Part shown: piece after piece, positions 34,834 to 41,844 of the stretch
Layout of the letters: each line of letters begins with the position of its first letter
Position numbering within the stretch: position 1 is the stretch's first letter
From: Selenomonadales bacterium
GTDB taxonomy: Bacteria; Bacillota; UBA994
Assembly: GCA_018335585.1 (NCBI GenBank)
Contig: JAGXRZ010000010.1
Coordinates: forward strand, 28,415-92,414
DNA: 64,000 nt
Direction: 5' to 3'
The notes under the pieces: model-generated
Database searches by the model: none
What the model was told of the DNA's origin: nothing
What the model saw: the letters and a program-made list of their open reading frames with translations, nothing else
Made by a program: the position numbers and the translations under genes

Positions 34834-35487
34834 TTGTGCTTGCTCCTGTTTTTTCTTCTGCTGGTTATTCTGGTAGCAATAATGGCCGTTATCCTCTGTG
34901 CTCGTGCTGAACTGGAGTTGACCTACCAGAGGCGGGCCAAGTCCGACACCTTAACCCTGAGTCTAGTTGCCCCCCTAGGGTTAGTCCTCTACAGAAAAGA
35001 AACGCCTGTACTAGACGTCAAACGGGGCGGTTGGCGTGTCGAACTAGAGCCTACATTTATGGAGACATACCGCCTGCTTACTGCCCAATACGGACCGGTG
35101 CTGCGGTTCCTGCTTGACCGCGCCGAAGTGCGTTCCCTAACGTGGCAGACTACAATCGGTGTGGGTGATGCGGCGCTTACCGCTCTCCTAGGCGGCGTGA
35201 CGTGGGCAGTTAAGGGCACGCTGCTAGCCCTTTTGCAGTCACGAACGCGTGCTAGCTCCGAAGACGTGGCCATAGCTGTGTCTCCAAGCTACAGTGGCAA
35301 GGAGTTTAAGACTTTCCTGCAGTGCATACTCTCCCTGCGCGTTGCGCACATTATGTATGCGCAATGTCTACTGCTGTGGAGACGGCGAAAGCACAGGAAA
35401 GGAGCGATGAGTGAGCTTGGAGAATCATCCTATTCAGGGACTAATGAAAACCGCCATGGAGAGCATCAAAGACATGGTGGACGTTAA
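34834..35487 (+). CDS. DUF2953 family membrane-anchored protein
   Basis: The 217-residue protein has an N-terminal hydrophobic segment (residues 2-22) and a basic C-terminal region. The order DUF2953-ytfJ is conserved in spore formers (ytfI-ytfJ in Bacillus), which supports the family call; the sequence TWQTTIGVGDAALTALLGG with ISPxYSGxEF-like SPSYSGKEF is also typical. No function is known. The last 77 bases overlap ytfJ in another frame, giving a polar tail of about 25 residues. TTG start behind GGGAGAGG. Confidence 0.8.
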   Translation: MCLLLFFLLLVILVAIMAVILCARAELELTYQRRAKSDTLTLSLVAPLGLVLYRKETPVLDVKRGGWRVELEPTFMETYRLLTAQYGPVLRFLLDRAEVRSLTWQTTIGVGDAALTALLGGVTWAVKGTLLALLQSRTRASSEDVAIAVSPSYSGKEFKTFLQCILSLRVAHIMYAQCLLLWRRRKHRKGAMSELGESSYSGTNENRHGEHQRHGGR

Positions 35488-35806
35488 CACCATTGTGGGT
35501 GACCCGGTAGAAACTCCTGACGGCAGCGTGATCATGCCCATTTCGCGTGTGACCTTCGGCTTCGCGGCGGGGGGTAGCGAATTTGAGGCCGTCAGGAGTC
35601 ATGCCGACGGAACAAATCCTTTCGGCGGAGGTTCAGGCGCGGGTGTAACCGTGCAACCGGTGGGGTTCTTGGTTGTGGGTGCCGGTAACATTAGGCTGTT
35701 GCCGGTCGACACAAACACCGTAGTTGACCGCATTATTGACGTCGCGCCGCAGCTTCTGCAGCAGATTCAATCTATGATCCAACACCCGCAGAATACTATC
35801 ACCTAG
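35411..35806 (+). CDS. ytfJ: Sporulation protein YtfJ (GerW family)
   Basis: Small spore protein of 131 residues; the homologous GerW is needed for normal germination in some bacteria. The conserved core GDPVETPDGSVIMPISRVTF lies near residue 31, followed by a Gly-rich loop (NPFGGGSGAG near residue 69) and VQPVGFLVVG. The GTG start follows AAAGGAG. It overlaps the DUF2953 gene by 77 bases, an unusually long overlap. Confidence 0.92.
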   Translation: MSLENHPIQGLMKTAMESIKDMVDVNTIVGDPVETPDGSVIMPISRVTFGFAAGGSEFEAVRSHADGTNPFGGGSGAGVTVQPVGFLVVGAGNIRLLPVDTNTVVDRIIDVAPQLLQQIQSMIQHPQNTIT

Positions 35807-35844
35807 CGTAAGAACGCGCGCTCGGGCTTAACAGTGCTAGTGCT

Positions 35845-35880
35845 ACCTCCCCTACCATATAATCGATATGGAGGGGAGGT
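35845..35880 (+). promoter_or_regulatory. Long hairpin covering the ribosome site of the dacB-like gene
   Basis: ACCTCCCC-TA-CCATAT, then AATCG, then ATATGG-A-GGGGAGGT: 14 base pairs with one small asymmetric bulge. The right arm contains the whole Shine-Dalgarno sequence of the gene starting at 35890. CATATAAT at 35856-35863 also matches 7 of 8 of the SigE -10 (CATACAMT), but no fitting -35 is seen. It could be an RNA switch or a DNA palindrome at the promoter. Confidence 0.6.
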
Positions 35881-35889
35881 TCTGCTGCT

Positions 35890-37047
35890 GTGCGCATTGT
35901 AGCAAAGCTCGCGGTCGTCGCCATGTTTGTCGCGCTTCTGGCTGTGCCGAAGTCCTCTGCCAGCCCTCGAGCCGTCCCCATGCAAGCTGTTGCGGCTGTC
36001 CTCATGGATGTCGGTAGCGGTGAAGTTTTGCAGAGCAGAAACATGCACGAGCGGCAGCCTATTGCTAGCTTAACTAAGATTATGACGGCAATATTGGCTG
36101 CCGAGAGCGGCAAGCTTGACGCAGTTGTCGTTGTCCCCCCGTGCGCGGTTTTGGTTTCGCCGCGCAACATTTGGCTCTCTCCCGGCGAGAACATCACCCT
36201 AAGAAACTTAGTCTATGGGCTTCTGTTGCGTTCTGGCAACGATGCGGCGGTAGCTATCGCCTATTATCTTGCCGGTGGCGTTCCTGCCTTCGCCGCAAAA
36301 ATGAATGAGCGAGCCAAGGAGTTAGGCGCAGTAAACTCGAACTTTGTCAATCCACATGGACTACCTCACGACGATCATTTTTCCACGGCCTACGACGTTG
36401 GGCTAATCACGCGCGCGCTACTTGGCAATGCGTTTTTGCGTCAGGTAGTCAGCACGGCGCGCTACCGCGTTCCTTGGGCAGGACGCACGTACGACCGGAT
36501 TTGGCATAACACTAACCGCCTGCTGCAGCTTATGCCCGGTGCAGATGGCGTAAAGACAGGTTGGACTAGAGCTGCCGGCAGGTGCTTGGCTGCCTCTGCG
36601 ACGCGGCAGGGGTGGCAGTTATTGGCTATCGTGCTAAACTCGCCAGACCGCTACGGAGAGACGCGTGCCCTCCTGGAATGGGGGTTCGCAAACTATCAGC
36701 GTGTAGTTGTCGTGGAGCGCGGTCTGTACTTAGGTTCCGTACGCGTAATTCGGGGAGACCCACCTAGCGTTGGCGCGGTAGCCGCGCGGGAATTAGCGTG
36801 GGTCGCTCCGCAAGGACGCTCTCTGGCTGTCGCTACGTCGGTTCTACTACCTGATTATGTTCGGCCGCCGGTATTACCGGGAAGCGTTATAGGCACGCTC
36901 TGCGTATCGATTGAAAAGCGCGAGGTAGCCAGAGTGCCGCTCCTGGCTGACCAGGGAGCGGTACACACATCTTGGTGGTGGCGGCTGCGCCACTTAGCAC
37001 AGCAGTATGTCCGTTTCCTAGATTACCCGCTACGGTGGTCAACATGA
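35890..37047 (+). CDS. dacB: D-alanyl-D-alanine carboxypeptidase, DacB-like (spore cortex)
   Basis: S11 D,D-carboxypeptidase of 385 residues with a signal peptide (residues 1-25), SxxK in IASLTKIM near residue 59, SGN in LLRSGNDAAVAIAYY near residue 119, and KTG in GVKTGWTRAAG near residue 220. The following spmA-spmB genes are the classical dacB operon partners, which with DacB set the cross-linking of the cortex and the dehydration of the spore core. GTG start. It is the third S11 carboxypeptidase in the window. Confidence 0.9.
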   Translation: MRIVAKLAVVAMFVALLAVPKSSASPRAVPMQAVAAVLMDVGSGEVLQSRNMHERQPIASLTKIMTAILAAESGKLDAVVVVPPCAVLVSPRNIWLSPGENITLRNLVYGLLLRSGNDAAVAIAYYLAGGVPAFAAKMNERAKELGAVNSNFVNPHGLPHDDHFSTAYDVGLITRALLGNAFLRQVVSTARYRVPWAGRTYDRIWHNTNRLLQLMPGADGVKTGWTRAAGRCLAASATRQGWQLLAIVLNSPDRYGETRALLEWGFANYQRVVVVERGLYLGSVRVIRGDPPSVGAVAARELAWVAPQGRSLAVATSVLLPDYVRPPVLPGSVIGTLCVSIEKREVARVPLLADQGAVHTSWWWRLRHLAQQYVRFLDYPLRWST

Positions 37048-37628
37048 TGAATGCCGTATGGGCGTTCCTTATGCTTGCGGCGATTCTTTATGCATTGGCC
37101 ACCGGCGGGGAGGCCGAACTTCTTACGCGGACATTGCTGCAAAGTGGCGAGGCCGCCATTGCCTTGACGCTTGGACTGACGGGAGTTATCGCCTTTTGGT
37201 CGGGGCTGGCTCGTATAGCCGAACGAGCCGGACTGGTAACAGGGCTAGGAACAATGCTGCGGCCGTTGTTTGTGCTCCTGTTCCCTTCCTTGCGCGGTCA
37301 TAGCCACGTCCTGACCGCAGTCACGCTCAACGTGTGTGCCACTTTTCTTGGGCTTGGCAATGCCGCGACACCTTTGGGGCTCCGAGCCATGACCTTGCTG
37401 CAGGAAATTAACCCGGATAAGGAGCGGGCCAGCGACGCCATGTGCACTCTGCTGGCACTCAACACAACCGGCCTCGCGCTGTTCCCGGCTACTGTAGTGG
37501 GTCTGCGGTTAGCTGCCGGCAGCGCCTACCCTACGGCAGTTGTAGACAGCGCTATATTGGCGGGACTGGCGGCTACCGTGGTTGGTTTGGCCTGTGACAG
37601 GCTGCTTAGGAGGAGGTGGCGCAACTGA
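37044..37628 (+). CDS. spmA: Spore maturation protein A
   Basis: Membrane protein with a nucleoside-transporter-like Gate domain, 194 residues, needed with SpmB for spore core dehydration in Bacillus. Hydrophobic segments fill most of the length; LNVCATFLGLGNAATPLGL near residue 99 is the signature. The chosen ATG overlaps the carboxypeptidase stop (ATGA); a longer upstream frame is only shadow of that gene. Confidence 0.92.
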   Translation: MMNAVWAFLMLAAILYALATGGEAELLTRTLLQSGEAAIALTLGLTGVIAFWSGLARIAERAGLVTGLGTMLRPLFVLLFPSLRGHSHVLTAVTLNVCATFLGLGNAATPLGLRAMTLLQEINPDKERASDAMCTLLALNTTGLALFPATVVGLRLAAGSAYPTAVVDSAILAGLAATVVGLACDRLLRRRWRN

Positions 37629-38134
37629 TAGTGCTACTCGTATGCGTAACGATTATCTTGGCGGGGTTGCTCAGGCGGGTGGCGGTATTTGACGAGTTTG
37701 TAGAAGGAGCAAAGAGTGGGGCGCTAGTGGGTCTTAGGCTCTTTCCCTATATTTTGGCGATGCTGATGGCGGTTAACCTCATCGGTGCCTCAGGCTTATT
37801 GGAGACCCTGGTAGCGCGATTTGGCGGGTGGGTGGAGCTCGTGGGCATACCGCGGGAAATCGCTCCGCTCGCGCTTTTGCGACCACTCACCGGCAGCGGT
37901 TCTCTCGCGCTGACCGGCGAAATTCTCAGGGTGCATGGACCAGACTCCTTTCTCGGCCTCTTGGCTTCCACCGTGCAGGGAAGTACAGATACGACGCTCT
38001 ACGTCGTGACAGTGTACTTTGGTGCGGTAGGGATTAAGCGGATTAGGCATACTCTGTTTACCGGCCTGTTAGCCGACCTGGCAGGACTTGTCGCAGCGAT
38101 AATCGTCTGCCGACTCCTTTTCGGCGCGGGTTGA
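37616..38134 (+). CDS. spmB: Spore maturation protein B
   Basis: Partner of SpmA, 172 residues, with several hydrophobic segments. GAKSGALVGLRLFPYILAML near residue 29 and LRPLTGSGSLALTGEILR near residue 90 are typical; STVQGSTDTTLYVVTVYFGA near residue 119 is the conserved C-terminal block. The GTG start directly touches an AGGAGG sequence, so the true start may be the GTG five codons further on. Confidence 0.92.
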   Translation: MAQLIVLLVCVTIILAGLLRRVAVFDEFVEGAKSGALVGLRLFPYILAMLMAVNLIGASGLLETLVARFGGWVELVGIPREIAPLALLRPLTGSGSLALTGEILRVHGPDSFLGLLASTVQGSTDTTLYVVTVYFGAVGIKRIRHTLFTGLLADLAGLVAAIIVCRLLFGAG

Positions 38135-38186
38135 TTTCCATAGGAGAATGTGGCAAGATGTTGCTGATAGTAAGGAGGGATGTCTA

Positions 38187-38645
38187 ATGTCTATTGAAGC
38201 GAAACTAGCCGAACTAGGCATATCTATTCCGCAGGCTGCGAAACCGGTGGCGGCATACGTACCGGCGGTGCGCACGGGGAACTTGGTTTTCATCTCGGGG
38301 CAGTTGCCCCTAGTCAACGGCGAACTGCAGTGCCAAGGATTACTCGGGCGAGATGTCGATGTGGCGCAGGCGGCCGCAGCAGCGCGTCTGTGCGCCATTA
38401 ACGGGTTGGCAGCTCTTAAGACCGTGGAACCGGATTTGAACCGAGTTAAGCGAATTGTCAAAGTCACAGGCTTCGTCAGTTGCACGCCTGAGTTTACGGC
38501 ACAACCGAAGGTGGTGAACGGCGCCTCGGAGCTACTACAAGCCATTTTTGGCGAGCGGGGGACCCACGCACGCTCCTCAGTGGGGATGGCTAGCCTGCCG
38601 CTTGGCGCGGCCGTAGAGGTAGAAATGATTGTGGAAGTGGAGTAG
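38187..38645 (+). CDS. RidA family (YjgF/YER057c/UK114) protein
   Basis: Small trimeric enzyme family; RidA removes reactive enamine/imine intermediates released by PLP enzymes. The 152 residues include NLVFISGQLPLVNGEL near residue 33 and the substrate loop RSSVGMASLPLGAAVEVEMIVEV at the C-terminus, with the catalytic Arg of RSSVG. The longer (about 150 residue) subgroup is usual in Clostridia. ATG follows AAGGAGG. A terminator ends the unit. Confidence 0.88.
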   Translation: MSIEAKLAELGISIPQAAKPVAAYVPAVRTGNLVFISGQLPLVNGELQCQGLLGRDVDVAQAAAAARLCAINGLAALKTVEPDLNRVKRIVKVTGFVSCTPEFTAQPKVVNGASELLQAIFGERGTHARSSVGMASLPLGAAVEVEMIVEVE

Positions 38646-38674
38646 AAAAGAGCCCCCCACGCGGGGGCTTTTGT
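38646..38674 (+). terminator. Intrinsic terminator after the RidA gene
   Basis: Seven-bp stem AGCCCCC / GGGGGCT with a short CACGC loop and a TTTTG tail, directly after the stop codon. Confidence 0.85.
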
Positions 38675-38737
38675 GTGAAGGCGCCGCACGCTTGGACAAA
38701 CTAGACGTAAGTGCTCTGCGAAGGACGGTGTAATCTC

Positions 38738-39451
38738 GTGATTAGAGTCGCGATAGTGGGTGTGGGCGGGCGCATGGGGTCGCTAATAGCAGGACTTATC
38801 GCCGAGGCCAAAGACATGGCTTTAACAGCCGCCTCGGAGCATGCGGCGCACCCGCTCCTAGGGAAGAGGCTGAGCGCGGCGAGCGACGTAGTGGTGTGCA
38901 CGACCGATGAGCTCTTAACACGCGAGGCAGATGTACTTGTCGACTTCACACGGCCCGAAGTGTGCATGCGGTCGATGGCCATAGCCAAAGAGGCGCGCAT
39001 GGCGGTAGTTTGTGGCACAACAGGCTTAGACGGAGCACAAGTCGAGGTAGTGCGAGATACGGCGCGTCACGTACCTGTGCTCTTTTCCCCCAACATGTCT
39101 GTAGGCATTCACGCTTTCTATCGCGCCTTAGAGGGCCTAGCACGCGAGCTAGGCGGAGCCTATGACGCCGCCGTTGTCGAGCTACACCATAAACATAAGT
39201 TAGACGCCCCCAGCGGGACAGCCAAACGTATGTTGGAGTTGTTGACACAGGACACGCCGTGCCACAGCTTGCGCATCGGCGAAATTGTAGGCGAACATCA
39301 AGTGCATTTTGCGGGGCAGGGAGAGAGAATCGTTCTTACGCATCACGCTCTGTCGCGTGAGACTTTTGCCCACGGTGCCCTGCGCGCTATTCGCTTTGTG
39401 CACCGGAAGGCTCCCGGTCTGTACACGATGTTCGACTGCTTGGCGGAGTAA
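38738..39451 (+). CDS. dapB: 4-hydroxy-tetrahydrodipicolinate reductase
   Basis: NAD(P)H-dependent reductase of the lysine/diaminopimelate pathway; its product line also feeds dipicolinic acid for spores. The 237 residues begin with the Rossmann motif VAIVGVGGRMGSLIAG; VVCGTTGLDG is near residue 90, and the active-site block VELHHKHKLDAPSGTAKR near residue 147 is diagnostic. The start is GTG behind AAGGAC. It is slightly shorter than the usual 245-270. Confidence 0.95.
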   Translation: MIRVAIVGVGGRMGSLIAGLIAEAKDMALTAASEHAAHPLLGKRLSAASDVVVCTTDELLTREADVLVDFTRPEVCMRSMAIAKEARMAVVCGTTGLDGAQVEVVRDTARHVPVLFSPNMSVGIHAFYRALEGLARELGGAYDAAVVELHHKHKLDAPSGTAKRMLELLTQDTPCHSLRIGEIVGEHQVHFAGQGERIVLTHHALSRETFAHGALRAIRFVHRKAPGLYTMFDCLAE

Positions 39452-39458
39452 GTCACCG

Positions 39459-40193
39459 GTGCGTCTGCAAAAGTTCCTTGCGGAGGCCGGTGTCGCCTCA
39501 CGGCGCGCGGCGGAAACATTGATTACTCAGGGCAGAGTACAAGTAAACGGCATGACCGTTACGACCTTAGGCACTAAGGTCGGAGAGAACGACCAAGTAA
39601 GTGTAGACGGACAGGCTGTAAAGTGTCGCGAGCAGTTGACCTACTTGATGCTCCATAAGCCGGCAGGGTACATCACGACAGTAGGGGATACACATTCCCG
39701 GCCCACAGTGATGGACCTTCTGCCCGGAATTAGTGTGCGCGTGTATCCGGTAGGAAGGCTTGACCAAGCGACGGAAGGGCTCTTGCTCTTAACTAACGAT
39801 GGAGAACTAACCCGCTGTCTCCTTCACCCTTCTCACGCTGTGCCAAAGACTTATATGGTTGAGGTGTTGGGGGTGCCATCTTCTGCCTCTCTCGCTGAAC
39901 TAGCGCGGGGCATATGGCTCGAGGATGGGTGGACGGCCCCGGCAGAGGTTGGGGCAACGACGCGCACTGTAGCAGGCATGCGGTTTCAACTTACGATTTA
40001 TGAGGGGAAGAACCGCCAGATTAGGCGCATGTGCAGTCATATCGGGCATAAAGTCATTTACCTCAAACGCCTCTCCCTTGGTCCTCTCGTCTTAGGGAAC
40101 TTAGAGAGAGGGGCCTATCGCCATCTCACGGGGGAAGAAGTAGCCGCGCTCTATCGCGCGGCAGGGAGGAATAACTCCCGTGGTGACGAATAA
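39459..40193 (+). CDS. rluB: Pseudouridine synthase RluB/RsuA family
   Basis: Large-subunit rRNA pseudouridine synthase of 244 residues. An S4 domain (VRLQKFLAEAGVASRRAAET to VQVNG, residues 1-33) precedes the catalytic domain with GRLDQATEGLLLLTNDGEL near residue 97, which contains the catalytic Asp, and EGKNRQIRRMCSHIGHKVI near residue 179. RluB modifies 23S rRNA position 2605 in Escherichia coli; exact position here is unknown. It lies next to cmk, as in many Firmicutes. The start is GTG; a longer frame upstream overlaps dapB. Confidence 0.92.
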   Translation: MRLQKFLAEAGVASRRAAETLITQGRVQVNGMTVTTLGTKVGENDQVSVDGQAVKCREQLTYLMLHKPAGYITTVGDTHSRPTVMDLLPGISVRVYPVGRLDQATEGLLLLTNDGELTRCLLHPSHAVPKTYMVEVLGVPSSASLAELARGIWLEDGWTAPAEVGATTRTVAGMRFQLTIYEGKNRQIRRMCSHIGHKVIYLKRLSLGPLVLGNLERGAYRHLTGEEVAALYRAAGRNNSRGDE

Positions 40194-40220
40194 TGTAGGA
40201 GCCGAGAGCCTATTTTTTTG

Positions 40221-41273
40221 ATGTGGGTGAGAGAAATCATTGCCATTAGAGGAGCAACAACCTGCGAAGCTAACACTAAAGAGGCCGTGCTTCGCGCGAC
40301 TGAAGAGCTGCTGACAGCGCTGCTCGCAGCCAATAATCTCACAGAGAAGGACTTAATCAGCATAATCTTTACCGGTACACCCGACATTACCGCTGCATTT
40401 CCTGCACTTGCCGCGCGCACGCTTGGACTACAGGAGGTACCCTTACTCGGCGCGCAGGAACTAGCCGTAGAGGGAGCCCCCAAGCTGTGTGTGCGCGTTT
40501 TGCTACATGCACACGTGGCTTTAAGTCGGCATGAAATTAAACACCTGTACCTCCACGGTGCGCAGGTACTGCGGCCGGAGCTAGCTGTCGGCCGCGCAAG
40601 TGACCGGAAGTTGTGCATCGCTATAGATGGTCCGGCGGGAGCAGGGAAAAGCACCGTAGCTAGAAATCTAGCAGAAGAGCTTAATCTGCGCTACCTTGAC
40701 ACCGGCGCCATGTACAGGGCACTTACCTGGCAGGCGTTAGTCAAGGGGATTGACTTACAGGACGAGTCGGCGCTTACTAAGCTTCTGGAAGCGTCGCGGT
40801 TTGCGCTAGAGGGAGCGTCGCTGCTGACGTTAAACGGAGAGCCTTTAGGGGAGGAAATCCGCTCGCCGCAAGTAAACGACGCTGTATCGCGCGTCGCGCA
40901 AGTGAGTGCCGTGCGCCAAGTAATGGTACGCAAGCAACAGGAAATAGCCGAGACCTGCGGCATAGTAATGGAGGGCCGGGACATCGGCACAGAAGTAATG
41001 CCTACTGCGCCGATAAAAATATTCCTGGTTGCCGACCATGCGGAGCGCGCTAGGCGCAGGCAGCTAGAGATGCAATCGCAGGGCCATGCTGCTCTACTTA
41101 CGGAGGTCGCCGAGCAAATAAAGGCGCGGGACGATAAGGACAGCACACGCGCGGCTTCGCCGCTTAGGAAGGCACCTGATGCGGTAACCATCGACTGCAC
41201 TTTTCTGAGTCCTTCAGAGGTCGTGCAGGCGATTCTCAGGCTCGTTTGGCAGGAAGCACATGCGCGCATATAG
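40221..41273 (+). CDS. Chorismate mutase (AroH type) - cytidylate kinase fusion
   Basis: A 350-residue two-domain protein. Residues 1-120 match the AroH chorismate mutase: IRGATT with the catalytic Arg, AAFPALAAR (Phe and Arg of the active site), the Glu of GAQELAV, CVRVLL with the second catalytic Arg, LYLHGA with the Tyr, and LRPEL. The position of Bacillus Cys75 is Gly. Residues 128-350 are a complete CMP kinase: GPAGAGKST near residue 137, DTGAMYRALT, and MEGRDIGTEV. It would link aromatic amino acid synthesis and CMP/dCMP phosphorylation in one chain. The ribosome site is poor; TTG three bases upstream is an alternative start. Confidence 0.9.
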   Translation: MWVREIIAIRGATTCEANTKEAVLRATEELLTALLAANNLTEKDLISIIFTGTPDITAAFPALAARTLGLQEVPLLGAQELAVEGAPKLCVRVLLHAHVALSRHEIKHLYLHGAQVLRPELAVGRASDRKLCIAIDGPAGAGKSTVARNLAEELNLRYLDTGAMYRALTWQALVKGIDLQDESALTKLLEASRFALEGASLLTLNGEPLGEEIRSPQVNDAVSRVAQVSAVRQVMVRKQQEIAETCGIVMEGRDIGTEVMPTAPIKIFLVADHAERARRRQLEMQSQGHAALLTEVAEQIKARDDKDSTRAASPLRKAPDAVTIDCTFLSPSEVVQAILRLVWQEAHARI

Positions 41274-41844
41274 CCTCCTGCGTGTTATAGCGTTATCGCT
41301 CCTTTGTCTCTTATATCGCGTCCGCGTGCGCGGACGGGAAAACATCCCGGCTAGAGGTAGTGTAATTCTGTGCGCTAACCATCTGCATATGTTTGACCCT
41401 ATTCTCATGCTAGCCGGCACACGCCGTCACGTGCAGTTTATGGCCAAGGCCGAAGTGTTTTCATGGCCGATAATCGGTTCTCTCGCACGCCTCGCGGGGG
41501 CCTTTCCGGTAAAGCGCGGCGATGCCGATGTGCGGGCCATTAAGCACAGTCTGCGGATACTCGGGCAGGGCGGAGTGCTAGGCATCTTCCCCGAGGGGAC
41601 GCGCGCTAAGGAAGGTGAGGTCAACGCGCCTTTCCAAGGTGTGACCATGCTCGCGGAGCGCACGCAAAGCCTGATTGTGCCTGCGGCCATTGTGGGGAGC
41701 TATAGACTTTGGCAACCGCTGACGATAGTATTTGGTCAACCGGTGAATGTACACTCCTTGTGTAAAGCAGGCGAGTACGACCGCGGCGAGGCAACCGCTC
41801 GCTTAATGGAAATCATCAACAGACTGAAGGAGAGCGCGCGGTGA
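41260..41844 (+). CDS. plsC: 1-acyl-sn-glycerol-3-phosphate acyltransferase
   Basis: Transfers an acyl chain to lysophosphatidate in phospholipid synthesis at the membrane. The 194 residues start with a hydrophobic segment (residues 5-20); the catalytic HxxxxD is NHLHMFD near residue 40, and the substrate motif FPEGTR is near residue 114. The start lies within the cmk end (14-bp overlap), and its stop overlaps the IspH start. The cmk-plsC-ispH-rpsA order is common in Clostridia. Confidence 0.94.
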   Translation: MRAYSLLRVIALSLLCLLYRVRVRGRENIPARGSVILCANHLHMFDPILMLAGTRRHVQFMAKAEVFSWPIIGSLARLAGAFPVKRGDADVRAIKHSLRILGQGGVLGIFPEGTRAKEGEVNAPFQGVTMLAERTQSLIVPAAIVGSYRLWQPLTIVFGQPVNVHSLCKAGEYDRGEATARLMEIINRLKESAR

